Shown: positions 7,165-15,824, counted from the first letter of the stretch. The stretch: DNA of 35,216 nucleotides from JAULUH01 sp032111745 (GCA_032111745.1 JAULUH010000489.1:1-35216); one strand, 5' to 3'. Notes: a model not told the origin generated them from the sequence alone. A program made the numbers and translations.

Positions 7165-9270
7165 TCACACCAGCGGCAAGGCCACCAACACCCGGGTGCC
7201 TCCCTCGGCGCGCCGCTGCACCGTGCACGTGCCGCCCAGCTCCGCCGCCCGTTCCTGCATGGAGGTTAGGCCCACCCCCAGCTGCATGCCCTCAAGCAGG
7301 CCCACCCCGTCATCCTCTACGGCCAGGTAGAGCCTGTCGTCGAGGCATAACCAGATGCTGCACCGGCCGGCCCGGGCATGGCGCACGGTATTGGCCACAG
7401 CCTCCGCCACGATGCGGTAGGCAGCCACCTCCACGGCGGCCGGCAGCGGGGGCAGCTCCTCAGGTGCCCGGACCTCCACCGTGAGGCCCTCCCCCTCCTG
7501 CCGCCCGGAGTCTCCTCTGCCCACCGACGCAGCATAGACGCGCAGCGCCCCCACTAGGCCGAGCTGGTCCAGCGCCGGCGGCCGCAGGTCGTAGACCAGG
7601 CTGCGCACGTCCCCCACCGCCGCCTGGGTAGCCGCCTTCAGCTCCACCAGGATCGCCTCCGCTGCCAGCGGATCCCGGGCCAGCAGGTTGCGCGCCGTGT
7701 CGATCTTCAGGGTCAGGGTGGCCAGCTGCGGGCCCAGCCCATCGTGCAGGGTGCGGCGCAGCCGCCGCCGCTCCTCCTCTCGGGCCGTCACCAGGCTCAC
7801 CCTCGAGCGCTGCAGATCGGCATTCAACCGCAGCGCATGGGCGGTCGCGCCGGCCTGCCTGGCGATATCGCTCAGCAACCGCTCGTCCAGCGGCGAAAAC
7901 GCCTCACCCACAGCCCGCCGTCCCACTACCAACCGCCCGACGCCCTGTCCGTGATAGGCCATCGGAAAGACCGCTGGCTCTGCCACCGGCTGCCCATGTT
8001 CGGCCACCGTCTCAAAGCCGTCGTCCAGCTCCAGGTCGATCCCAACGTAGGGTAGGCGCAGGCTGGTGGCGACGGTTTCCGCCAGCACCGGCAGCGCAGC
8101 GCCAGGGTCGGCTGTGGCCTCCATGCTCCGGCCCAGCTGCGTCAGTACCGCCACCGGGTCATCCCGGTCGCCATACATCAGCCGGTTGGCCGCCCCCTGC
8201 AAGCGGACCCGCAGCGGGTGTGCCACCAACGCCACAACCGCAGCCGCTATCACGGCCGCGCCCCAGCCTACCTGCATCCCCATCAGGAAGGCCATCCCGC
8301 CTACCAGCAGGCCATAGAGCACCACCACCACCAGCGTCAGCGCGCCGAAGACCAACGTGCGATTGATCACCGGATCGATATCCCACAGCCGGTAGCGCAA
8401 CATGGCCAGCGCAATGGTCACCGGGACGACCAGAAAGGCCAGCTGAAACAACAGGATGCCCAGCAACGCAACCCACGCCGCGGGCATCACCGCGGAGGCC
8501 AGCAGCTGGAAGACGACGGTGGCAGGCAGCAGGCCCAGGCCGAACACTACCCACTTCATCTGCTGCCGCTGCACCGCATCGGCCACCCGGCGATAGCGAT
8601 GGATCTGGGTGCCAACAGCCAGGATGATCGAGCCCAGGAACAGGCTCATCCACACCGCCCAGAGGTTGTCCTCCAGTACCAGGACACCATTCCCCTCGGC
8701 AGCCATGGGCAAGAACCAGAACGCCATGATCACCGCCAGGCCCCCCAGGGCCGCCCAGCGCGCCCATCGCGGCACAAAGCTACCGTCAGGAAAGAGATAA
8801 AAGAGCATCAGGATGCTGCCCAGGGTCAGCGCTGGCAGCGCCTCAGCCAGCGGCTCCAGGGCCTCCAGCTGCGGCGGCAGGCGCCACACGTCCATGTTGC
8901 TGCTCACATGTACCAGCGCTGTCAGAACCAGTGTCGCCGATACAAACAGCCCCATCCAGTCATCCGAGCGCTTCCATGCCACCAGGAAGCCCACCGCCAG
9001 CGACACTGCTGCCGCCAGCACCTCCAGGCCTGTCAGGACCCTGATGAAGGCACTATAGGAGATCAGCCCTCTCACCGCGGGGCTGGCCTCTCCCACCTGC
9101 CACTCACTCCAGGTCGTCCAGTAGTTACTGTCAAGTAGCTCGGCTAGCGTTGCTAGGGCCAGGACCACGACCACCGCCCACGCCATCCGCGCCACCCACA
9201 GGGTGGGCCCTTGCAAGCGGGACGCCCGTAGTGGGGTTGCCGTGATTCTGTTGGATAGTGTATGGATCAT
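7165..9270 (-). CDS. NarL-type (HisKA_3) membrane histidine kinase
   Basis: The 701-residue protein has about eight to ten N-terminal transmembrane helices (residues 28-365), including the phrase YRLWDIDPVINRTLVFG common in LiaS-like kinases. A GAF-like region (about 385-490) precedes the dimerisation helix, where EEERRRLRRTLHDGLGP carries phosphoacceptor H509. The ATPase domain shows the N-box EAVANTVRHA, the G1 box VEDDGVG and GVGLTSMQERAAELGG. It would sense a membrane or envelope signal and phosphorylate a NarL-family regulator, most likely the one at 5678-6340. Promoter module copy C lies 80-140 bp upstream, suggesting autoregulation. SodC is its immediate downstream neighbour. Confidence 0.92.
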   Translation of the reverse strand: MIHTLSNRITATPLRASRLQGPTLWVARMAWAVVVVLALATLAELLDSNYWTTWSEWQVGEASPAVRGLISYSAFIRVLTGLEVLAAAVSLAVGFLVAWKRSDDWMGLFVSATLVLTALVHVSSNMDVWRLPPQLEALEPLAEALPALTLGSILMLFYLFPDGSFVPRWARWAALGGLAVIMAFWFLPMAAEGNGVLVLEDNLWAVWMSLFLGSIILAVGTQIHRYRRVADAVQRQQMKWVVFGLGLLPATVVFQLLASAVMPAAWVALLGILLFQLAFLVVPVTIALAMLRYRLWDIDPVINRTLVFGALTLVVVVLYGLLVGGMAFLMGMQVGWGAAVIAAAVVALVAHPLRVRLQGAANRLMYGDRDDPVAVLTQLGRSMEATADPGAALPVLAETVATSLRLPYVGIDLELDDGFETVAEHGQPVAEPAVFPMAYHGQGVGRLVVGRRAVGEAFSPLDERLLSDIARQAGATAHALRLNADLQRSRVSLVTAREEERRRLRRTLHDGLGPQLATLTLKIDTARNLLARDPLAAEAILVELKAATQAAVGDVRSLVYDLRPPALDQLGLVGALRVYAASVGRGDSGRQEGEGLTVEVRAPEELPPLPAAVEVAAYRIVAEAVANTVRHARAGRCSIWLCLDDRLYLAVEDDGVGLLEGMQLGVGLTSMQERAAELGGTCTVQRRAEGGTRVLVALPLV

Positions 9271-9310
9271 AGGGTCACTCCAGGCAGCCGCTCCATCAGC
9301 CAGCCACAGT

Positions 9311-9336
9311 GTTCAACTCTCATTGAGAGGTTGAAC
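9311..9336. repeat. Imperfect inverted repeat in the kinase leader
   Basis: GTTCAACTCT and AGAGGTTGAAC pair with one bulged base around CATTG. It lies between the -10 of module C and the kinase start at 9270, so it would be in the mRNA leader. Confidence 0.4.
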
Positions 9337-9351
9337 GCATTCGCCAGCCAA

Positions 9352-9408
9352 ATCCTACAACCGGAGGCGTCCCCCTGTCATGGGACCATGGTCCCGATGT
9401 GGCCGGGA
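9352..9408 (-). promoter_or_regulatory. Promoter/operator module copy C (histidine kinase)
   Basis: Read on the minus strand: TCCCG (9408-9404), seven bases, CGGGA (9396-9392), then ATGACA (9381-9376), an 18-nt spacer and TAGGAT (9357-9352). In this copy GGGACCATGGTCCC forms a further perfect 14-bp palindrome directly next to the -35. Confidence 0.75.
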
Positions 9409-9511
9409 AAACCAAACGCACCTCACCCTCTAGCCCCACCCTGGCCACATCTCGCGCCTATCGGGTCCGCCATCTATGCGGCACTGCAAGGATACGCCGT
9501 ACCGTTCTCGT

Positions 9512-9539
9512 GGTAGGGGCGGCCCTCCGTGGCCGCCCC
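9512..9539. repeat. GTAGGGGCGGCC...GGCCGCCCC stem-loop repeat
   Basis: GGGGCGGCC at 9516-9524 pairs perfectly with GGCCGCCCC at 9531-9539 around a 6-nt loop. It is a member of the family also seen at 4561 and 22191. Confidence 0.65.
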
Positions 9540-9713
9540 GGTCCGGCCACCCCTCAGGTCTTCCCATCGACAAGCCGCCTTCCCGCCCCTCCAGCCATGG
9601 CAACGTCCCCTATCACCCCTCCTCCTCATGTCGGCAACCGTCCACAAACCCGTGCCGGCTCATCGTAGCTCGACCTTTGAACGGCCCTGAGACCTTTCGT
9701 GACCTCTGCCTCA

Positions 9714-11495
9714 TCACGCCGCGTCGAACAGCCGCTCACCTCTGTGCAGCCGCTGCGCGATCTGGTAGCGCTGGCCCTGGGCCCGCACCGTGGGCGCGTG
9801 GGCAGCCAGGTAGCGCGCCGCAGCTACCAGTACGTTGACCCCCTCTGGGGAGCCCCTCAACAATCCATACTGGCGGAAGGCCGCTTCCATGGTCTGGATG
9901 GTATGGAAGTCCCGGTCTTCCCGCAACAGCAGGCCACCTAGAACGGCCAGCAGGCGCCGCTCATCGCCACCGCCATGGAGGTAGCGGGCCACCAGCGTGC
10001 CCGCCTGGTTGACCTGCTGCTGGCGGTCCAGCAATGTGGGTAGCTCTTGCAGTAGCGCCGCGGGATCGCCGGTCCCGTCACTGGGCTCAGGCAGACGAGC
10101 CGGCGGCACATTGAGGAAACGGTCCAGGTACACGCTCATCGCCGCGTCGAAGACCCCGCGCAGTAGCTCTACCGACGGCGCGCGGCGCAGCCCCACCTGT
10201 ACCGCGTTGGCAAAGGTGAAGGTGTGCAGGGCCGTGTCCCAGTCGCTGAACTCGTTGCTGGTGTGGAATCGGGCGATGCGCAGCGCTGCGGCATACGACA
10301 CACAGCCGGCCAGTTCCACCAGACTCACTCCGTGCTGCAACGCCTTCAACAGCGCATCGGCAATGGCCTGCGGATTCTCGTCCAGCAGAATGGGCACCAG
10401 CAGTGCACGCGCGTCCACTGCGGCCTTGCCCTCCCGCCAGCGCCGGCCTGCATCCAACGCACTAGGCAGGCCGTGGAAGGCCTGCTCCAGGATGTGAACC
10501 AGGTCGACAGGGTTGCGCCAGGCGTTGGATTCCTCCATGCGACTGGCGTTGGCGTAGCCTGTGGCCAGACTGCCCAGTACCTGCTGGTCCAGGCCGTCCC
10601 CCCAACCGGCGATGTCCAGCGCCTCCAATGCCTTGTTGGTGAAGTCCAGCACGTGTCCTGCCTGGATGTAGCGGTGGTCCGTGGCCGCCGCAAAGAGCAT
10701 GTCGGCCAGCTCCTGCGGCCCGGCTCCGCTGCGCACCGCCGTGGCAATGCAGCGCTCTACACCCTCCTCATCCCGCACCTCGACGAACTGCCGCAACCAG
10801 CGTTTGAGGGTCGTCATTTCCTCATCCCCACCCGGCAACGGCCGGACGGCAAATCGCGGCGCCGCGCCATCGCTATCGCCGGCCACCGCCGCCAGGCCCT
10901 GGTACAACGCCCTGGCGCGGTCGTCCCGCTCCAGGTGGGGCAATAGAGCCATCATACATGTCAGGATGGTCAGCCCCTGGCCCCACCCGCCCCGGCGATA
11001 CCGGGTGCCGAAATCTATGCCCGCGCGGAAAGGCTCTATGGCACCCTCGATCGATCCAGAATCCTCCGGCCGGTCCAGGAGGGCGATGGCCGATTTGGCG
11101 ATCACCAGCGAGATGTTGCGCTCCAGGCCATCCCGCAGGCGGTGCCGCTGGTGCTCCTGCGGATCCACGCGTAAGGCCAGGTCGACCCACACGTCGTCCT
11201 CCTCCACGCCGGCCGGAAAGGCCCGCACGTCGTCGGCCCACTGATCGAAGGTGCCGCCACTGGCCAGGTCGAAGCGCGCATGGTGCCAGTGGCAGGTGAG
11301 GATGCCGTCGCATACTGTCCCCCGGTCCAACGGGAAGCCCATGTGCGGACAGCGGTTGTCGATCGCGTAGATCCGATCCTCCTCGGCTATCAGCAGAACT
11401 GTATGGCCATCCAGCTGAACGGTTACTCGTCCTTGTTGGCGCAGCTCTGCCAGGCTGGCGGCTCGTACTCTGCGCTGCTCCTGTGGCGTCGACAT
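9714..11495 (-). CDS. Rieske [2Fe-2S] protein with long helical C-terminal domain
   Basis: Residues 1-105 are a Rieske ferredoxin domain with both cluster motifs, C49-P-H51 and C68-H-W-H71. The remaining roughly 485 residues are mostly helical and not recognised as a Rieske oxygenase catalytic domain. They include several His- and acid-rich phrases that could bind a metal (DHRYIQAGHVLDF, ARFHTSNEFSDWDTALHTF). This suggests an electron-transfer domain feeding a non-haem or cofactor-bearing oxidase domain, which is an inference. No signal peptide is visible, so it is probably cytoplasmic. The start at 11495 has AAGGAG five bases upstream. It lies upstream of the kinase gene on the same strand, but the 443-bp spacer argues against a shared transcript. 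Confidence 0.8.
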   Translation of the reverse strand: MSTPQEQRRVRAASLAELRQQGRVTVQLDGHTVLLIAEEDRIYAIDNRCPHMGFPLDRGTVCDGILTCHWHHARFDLASGGTFDQWADDVRAFPAGVEEDDVWVDLALRVDPQEHQRHRLRDGLERNISLVIAKSAIALLDRPEDSGSIEGAIEPFRAGIDFGTRYRRGGWGQGLTILTCMMALLPHLERDDRARALYQGLAAVAGDSDGAAPRFAVRPLPGGDEEMTTLKRWLRQFVEVRDEEGVERCIATAVRSGAGPQELADMLFAAATDHRYIQAGHVLDFTNKALEALDIAGWGDGLDQQVLGSLATGYANASRMEESNAWRNPVDLVHILEQAFHGLPSALDAGRRWREGKAAVDARALLVPILLDENPQAIADALLKALQHGVSLVELAGCVSYAAALRIARFHTSNEFSDWDTALHTFTFANAVQVGLRRAPSVELLRGVFDAAMSVYLDRFLNVPPARLPEPSDGTGDPAALLQELPTLLDRQQQVNQAGTLVARYLHGGGDERRLLAVLGGLLLREDRDFHTIQTMEAAFRQYGLLRGSPEGVNVLVAAARYLAAHAPTVRAQGQRYQIAQRLHRGERLFDAA

Positions 11496-11731
11496 GGCTA
11501 CTCCTTCTGGGTGATGGCTATCGACAGTGCCACTCAGGGCACGGTTGCCCTCGATGCCGGGCTCTGAGTCATTGAACGCCTCAGGGCCGAAAACCTTACC
11601 GCAGACGTCGGTGGCAGCGCCTATCTCCCATCGATTCCGGTGGTATTCCGGCCGTCAGCCATGGGATGTGTCTGCCTGCGCCGGCGTCCCCTCTGGCCCA
11701 CCCGCTGCACTGGCCACAACCGCGCTACGCC

Positions 11732-13735
11732 TCAGACTCGAGTCTTGATCTCCACCTCCTCGTTGAGGCGTTCGATCTCATCCTTGAGCCCGACCTCCTC
11801 GCCCGTCAGGCTCTTCAGCTGTTCCTCGCTGGCCTGCAGCTTGTCCACGTAACTGGCTCGCAGCGCGCCTTCCTTGCCTGCGGTGGACAAGGCCTGCATG
11901 TTGCTACGTACCTGCTCCTGCGCTTGGTACACCGACTGCCGCTCCTTCTCGATCTCGGCTAGGCGCTGCTCATGCGCGGCGATCTGCTCCCACAGTGCCA
12001 GAAGCTCCTGTAGCTGGCCGTACGCCTCTTGGCTCAGCCATCCACGCTTCAAGTAGCCCTGTAGTGTGCCGGCCGGCTGCCGGCGGATCTCCTCCCGCCG
12101 CACCACCAGCCGCCGCTCCTGCACCCGCAGCGTCGTCTCGCCATGCCGTGGCACCTTGACCTCAAAGCGCAGGTGGTCGGCGGTCTGTTCCCCGGGCTCC
12201 GGCGTCTCAAACAGCTCGTAGTGGGCCGTCCGCGGGTGTTCGACGAGCACGGTGAGATCGCGCACTGTGCTGTTGTTGGCCTGGTAGTCGTGCCAGCGGA
12301 TATCCCACTCCTCGAAGCTGAGAAAGTGCCCCTCTATACGCAGCCCATGGATTTCACGGCGACTGCCTGCCTCTTCTCGCATCCGGATCCCTAGCTCCAC
12401 GGCATAGGGCACGACCACTTCACCTCCCGGAGCGGTGAAGGGTAGCACTGCCTCGCCCGCGTATTGCGCACCCCCACCCGCAGCCTGGCCCGGCTCCAAC
12501 ACTGTCGCCGGTCCACGCTCCAGGGTCAGGCCGGTATCGTTTTGCAGGCGCAGGGTGGCTACCGGGTGCTTGGGCATTTTGGTCCCGTTGTACAACAGGT
12601 CTTTGCGGCAGGTTACCCGCTCTGCGATGATCGGCACCATGGCCGATTGGCCCCGTCCTACCGTGACCGGCGTGGCGATCGTGTACTGGAACAGCTCGCC
12701 CAGCTCCGTGCCCGTGGCCTGCACTGGTGCCGCGGCCTGCAGTGCATCGGCGCTGATACCGCGGGCCGGAGGCATCGCCGCCGCCTTCATCCGTGCCGCA
12801 CCGCGGGTCAATTCCGGGGCTGCCTCGGCCAGCGCATAGCCCTCCAGCGCCGTCCTTTCCCTCAGCATAGCCCCAAACTCCACCGGGCCCGCCGCCACCC
12901 GGGCCTCCTCCTTGACCTCGGGCCGCACCGGTATGAAGGGCGTGTAGAGATCGTACACAAACGAAATCGGCATGCCCGCTACCAGCGCCAGCGAGATGTC
13001 CTCCAGGTCCTCTTCCAGCCGGTTGTCGAAGATGCCCCAGCCTTGTAACAGAACCCCCTGCTGCGAACGGCCTTCTGGCGTGCCCTCCGGTGAGCTAGGC
13101 AGTCCTTCCGCTGCGTCTGCCAGCACCAGCCGGTAGCTCACGCGCCAGGTTGGCGCCGGCGCCACATAGCTGATGGATAGGTCGTGCTCGCCTGGGGTCA
13201 GGCGCACGGTCACCTGGCGATAGTTCTCCTGCGCCAGTGAGGTCTGCAAAAAGAAGCGCAAATCGCTTGCCCCCCGCTCGTCCAGTACCTCCATCCCCTG
13301 CACCCGCCCCAGGGTCACCGCCTGCACCCAGCTGGAGTCGTCCAGCAGCACCGAAACCAGCGCCGTGGCCATCGGTTCCTCGTCCGGTGCCCCGTCCAGG
13401 CCTACCAGCGTGCCCCCCAGCGCTTCCCCCTGGTCCAACATCAAGCGAATCCGCCGGCCCCGTAGGCTCACTAGCAGGTCCTGCAGGCTCCGGCGGTCGC
13501 CCAGGTGGATCGAGCAGCCCGCCAGCTGCTGCTCCCTGGCCTGCGGCGTGGCATACGCCACCCCCAGAACCTGGCCAGCTCCCCAGTCGACCGCAGTGAG
13601 GCTCTTGAGGATATCATTCATCTCTTCGACCCGGAAGGTCAGGCTCATCGCCTCGCCGCTGAAAGCCGCCCGTCGCTCGAAGAATCCTACCCCATGTTTA
13701 TACAGGGTCATGCGGGTGATCGGAAGTGTCGTCAT
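11732..13735 (-). CDS. DUF4139 domain protein
   Basis: The 667-residue product begins MTTLPITRMTLYKHGVGFFE, typical of bacterial DUF4139 proteins. The domain continues through EEMNDILKSLTAVD, GEHDLSISYVAPAPTWRVSY, LQGWGIFDNRLEEDLEDISL and a beta-rich second half. Residues from about 570 form a coiled coil (EQIAAHEQRLAEIEKERQSV and what follows). The start at 13735 is preceded by AAGGAGGG at optimal spacing; the frame is open for seven further codons, but those overlap the ribosome-binding site. The function of the family is unknown. The next gene downstream, the Rieske gene, is 236 bp away. Confidence 0.88.
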   Translation of the reverse strand: MTTLPITRMTLYKHGVGFFERRAAFSGEAMSLTFRVEEMNDILKSLTAVDWGAGQVLGVAYATPQAREQQLAGCSIHLGDRRSLQDLLVSLRGRRIRLMLDQGEALGGTLVGLDGAPDEEPMATALVSVLLDDSSWVQAVTLGRVQGMEVLDERGASDLRFFLQTSLAQENYRQVTVRLTPGEHDLSISYVAPAPTWRVSYRLVLADAAEGLPSSPEGTPEGRSQQGVLLQGWGIFDNRLEEDLEDISLALVAGMPISFVYDLYTPFIPVRPEVKEEARVAAGPVEFGAMLRERTALEGYALAEAAPELTRGAARMKAAAMPPARGISADALQAAAPVQATGTELGELFQYTIATPVTVGRGQSAMVPIIAERVTCRKDLLYNGTKMPKHPVATLRLQNDTGLTLERGPATVLEPGQAAGGGAQYAGEAVLPFTAPGGEVVVPYAVELGIRMREEAGSRREIHGLRIEGHFLSFEEWDIRWHDYQANNSTVRDLTVLVEHPRTAHYELFETPEPGEQTADHLRFEVKVPRHGETTLRVQERRLVVRREEIRRQPAGTLQGYLKRGWLSQEAYGQLQELLALWEQIAAHEQRLAEIEKERQSVYQAQEQVRSNMQALSTAGKEGALRASYVDKLQASEEQLKSLTGEEVGLKDEIERLNEEVEIKTRV

Positions 13736-14200
13736 GAATATCCCTCCTTGGCCCATCTCCGGGCACTCAACTATCGTAGCTCTTTGAGCCTATCGGGCCT
13801 GCGCCGGCCTCGGTTTCAACGTCGCCACTACTACCATCATACATCCATCGCACTGCGCCATCAAGTCGGCCCAGCAGGGCTTCCGAAAAGTCCCCACCTT
13901 GGCATCGCGAGGCGTCGGCAATGCAGCAATCCCATTCGTTGTCCCTTCGTTCGCGGCAATACCGTCTCCTTTTGTGTCCATCGCGCTCCGCGTCCTCGCG
14001 GACCTTCGTGCGATCGTGGTCCAAAAACCGCCGAACGCTGAAGCGGAAGGGTTCGCTAAATCGAACGATGCCATAACCCTAGCATCTAGTCGAAGTTGAC
14101 AACGTGGACAGCGCGGCTACAATCGAATTCTGACCACAGTTCCTATCTCGATCCCTGCCGTGGCACCCAGACACGGAGGAAAACTCAGGAGGCCATCACC
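13736..14200. other. Divergent spacer before the LEA-like gene
   Basis: No gene is supported. About 13980-14030 carries a degenerate relative of the 4597 repeat. A strong promoter sits at 14096-14123 and a GGAGG ribosome-binding site at 14188-14192. Small ORFs on both strands lack ribosome-binding sites. Confidence 0.6.
14096..14123 (+). promoter_or_regulatory. Strong sigma70-type promoter of the LEA-like gene
   Basis: TTGACA (14096-14101), a 16-nt spacer and TACAAT (14118-14123) lie 77 bp before the ATG at 14201. The -35 matches the consensus and the -10 differs at one base. Confidence 0.75.
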
Positions 14201-14764
14201 ATGAGCACTGCAGATGACGTGAAGAAGGCAGCCAAGGACGTCACCGACGCGGCTGCGGATGTCGCCAAGGATGCCGGCAAGACGGCGGAAAAGGCTGCTG
14301 ATGCCACCGCCGACGCGGCCAAGGACGTCACCGACGCGGCTGCGGATGTCGCCAAGGATGCCGGTAAGACAATGGAAAAGGCTGCGGACGCCACCGCCGA
14401 CGCGGCCAAGGACGTCACCGACGCGGCTGCGGATGTCGCCAAGGATGCCGGCAAGACGGCGGAAAAGGCTGCTGATGCCACCGCCGATGCGGCCAAGGAC
14501 GTCACCGATAAGGCTGCTGACGTGGCCAAGGATGCCGGTAAGACGGCGGAAAAGGCTGCTGATGCCACCGCCGACGCAGCCAAAGACGTTGCCAAGGATG
14601 CCGGTAAGACGGCCGACAAGGCAGTTGATACGACCACCGGCGCCGCCAAGGACCTCGGCGACAAGGCCGGTGGTCTGCTGAAGGATGTCGGCGAAGGCGC
14701 TGAGGACATCCTTGACGACGCCAAGGGCTTCGTGAAGAAGCTGTTCGGCGGCGGCAAAAAGTAG
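14201..14764 (+). CDS. LEA-like repetitive helical protein
   Basis: The 187-residue product starts at MSTADDVKKAAKD (14201), with CAGGAGG upstream. It is almost entirely Ala, Asp, Lys, Thr and Val, and is built of 29-residue repeats of the form AAKDVTDAAADVAKDAGKT followed by AEKAADATAD. Each repeat contains smaller units like the 11-mers of group 3 late embryogenesis abundant (LEA) proteins. The tail (GLLKDVGEGAEDILDDAKGF then VKKLFGGGKK) is an amphipathic helix with a basic, glycine-rich end. Such proteins are usually disordered and fold into helices on drying or on contact with membranes, and are linked to desiccation or freezing tolerance. It is monocistronic, with its own strong promoter and terminator, so it is probably abundant. 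No signal peptide is visible. Confidence 0.8.
   Translation: MSTADDVKKAAKDVTDAAADVAKDAGKTAEKAADATADAAKDVTDAAADVAKDAGKTMEKAADATADAAKDVTDAAADVAKDAGKTAEKAADATADAAKDVTDKAADVAKDAGKTAEKAADATADAAKDVAKDAGKTADKAVDTTTGAAKDLGDKAGGLLKDVGEGAEDILDDAKGFVKKLFGGGKK
14231..14605 (+). repeat. 87-bp tandem repeats inside the LEA-like gene
   Basis: GCCAA(G/A)GACGT recurs at 14231, 14318, 14405, 14492 and 14579, exactly 87 bp (29 codons) apart. The units are almost identical in DNA sequence, so they arose by recent duplication or are kept homogeneous. The last unit is partial. Confidence 0.9.
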
Positions 14765-14776
14765 CTGTGCTGCACA

Positions 14777-14810
14777 GTGCCGGGGCGTGAAATCCCCGGC
14801 ACAGCTTTCT
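14777..14810 (+). terminator. Intrinsic terminator of the LEA-like gene
   Basis: GTGCCGGGG (14777-14785) pairs with CCCCGGCAC (14794-14802) around an 8-nt loop and is followed by AGCTTTCTT. It lies 13 bp after the stop, between two convergent genes. Confidence 0.75.
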
Positions 14811-15725
14811 TCACAGCCCCTCCACGTCGTCGAGCATGGACTCCAGCGCTTCCGCTTCCAGCTCGTCGAGAACCTCTGCCAGCTCGTCGCGATCGAACAC
14901 GTACCGCTCGTGGCAGAAGTGGCAGTCCACCACCGCTTCACCCTCCACCAGGAGCCCCAGCACCTCGTCCGGCCCCAATATCTTGAGCGCTTGCCGCGAG
15001 CGCTCGCGGCTGCAGGTGCAGCGAAAAGACAACGGCCGCTGCTCCAGTACCTCGTAGGGAATGTCGCCAAAGACCCGCGCCAGGATGTCCTCCGGCGAAT
15101 GGCCATCCGCCAGCAGCGTCTCCAGCGCCGGCAGCTCCCCCCCTCGCGCCACCAGCTGGTCCCATGCCCCGACCTTCTGGCCTGGCAAAGGCTGGATCAG
15201 CAGGCCACCGGCTACGGCGACCTTGCCGTCCTCACCCATCTGCACGCCAATCTCCACCAGCGATGGAATCTGCTCCGAGCGCTCCAGGTAGTGGGTCAGC
15301 TCCTTGTCCAACTCACCGCTTTCCAGGGGAATCGTCCCTTGGGCCAGGTCCCGCAGGCCTAGGTCCTTCACCACCGTCAGCAGGCCGTGGCCTCCCAGTG
15401 CCCGTGCCACCTCGTCTCGGCCGATATGGTCCGGCGAGGGCAGTTCGGGCACCGACGCATACCCGCGCACCCGCCCGTAGCTATCTGCCTCCACGACGAT
15501 CTTCCGCAGCGGTCCATCTCCCTCGGCTTTCAAGGCCACCCGCTGTTGCACCTTCAGCAGTGCACCCAGCAACACCGCCGCCGTCAGGCCATGGGCCAGC
15601 ACTGCCGCGCTGAGTGCCGACATCTCGTGTCGTTGGCCGGCCTCGCGCGCCAGGTCGCCGGTGATGCACGCCAGCGCGCGTACCCCGGCCTCCCGGGCAT
15701 ACACTCTTGCTACATAGTCGCTCAT
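14811..15725 (-). CDS. hslO: Redox-regulated chaperone Hsp33
   Basis: The 304-residue protein is an ATP-independent holdase that is activated in the cytoplasm by oxidation. The C-terminal zinc switch is complete: C236 and C238 (FRCTCSRER), and C268 and C271 (VDCHFCHERYVF). The N-terminal domain shows the family pattern, with YVARVYAREAGVRALA, HGLTAAVLLGALLK and GYASVPEL. The length is typical. The start is placed at MSDYVARV (15725) from the family N-terminus; the frame extends to 15800 but those residues are not conserved. The ribosome-binding site is weak (GAGG at long spacing). The gene is divergent from the methyltransferase gene at 15825. Confidence 0.93.
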   Translation of the reverse strand: MSDYVARVYAREAGVRALACITGDLAREAGQRHEMSALSAAVLAHGLTAAVLLGALLKVQQRVALKAEGDGPLRKIVVEADSYGRVRGYASVPELPSPDHIGRDEVARALGGHGLLTVVKDLGLRDLAQGTIPLESGELDKELTHYLERSEQIPSLVEIGVQMGEDGKVAVAGGLLIQPLPGQKVGAWDQLVARGGELPALETLLADGHSPEDILARVFGDIPYEVLEQRPLSFRCTCSRERSRQALKILGPDEVLGLLVEGEAVVDCHFCHERYVFDRDELAEVLDELEAEALESMLDDVEGL

Positions 15726-15741
15726 TTTCACTTCTGTCCTC

Positions 15742-15762
15742 GCTGGGCTACAATGGCCCAGC
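15742..15762. promoter_or_regulatory. Inverted repeat with TACAAT loop in the hslO divergent region
   Basis: GCTGGGC (15742-15748) and GCCCAGC (15756-15762) flank TACAATG. The loop holds a possible -10 for the rightward gene, and the palindrome lies 17 bp upstream of the hslO start. It could be an operator or a chance hairpin; no good -35 is visible. Confidence 0.3.
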
Positions 15763-15824
15763 TTCGTAATTCCTGTGGCCTGTCTCGCCTGTGCAGTCAT
15801 TGCTCATGCCATCATACTCACGAT

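Larger units (their letters stand above)
9271..9713. other. Spacer holding kinase promoter and a hairpin
   Basis: No gene is supported. The spacer contains promoter module copy C, an imperfect inverted repeat at 9311-9336 and the GTAGGGGCGG hairpin at 9512-9539. About 170 bp before the Rieske gene's 3' end hold no recognised features. Confidence 0.65.

Noticed and set aside
8218..9138. 306-codon plus-strand ORF opposite the kinase gene
   Set aside because: Its Gln/His-rich composition is typical of the antisense of a GC-rich gene; the kinase motifs on the minus strand are decisive.
14231..14605. CRISPR-like regular spacing
   Set aside because: The 87-bp periodicity is coding repeat structure without unique spacers; no cas genes are present.
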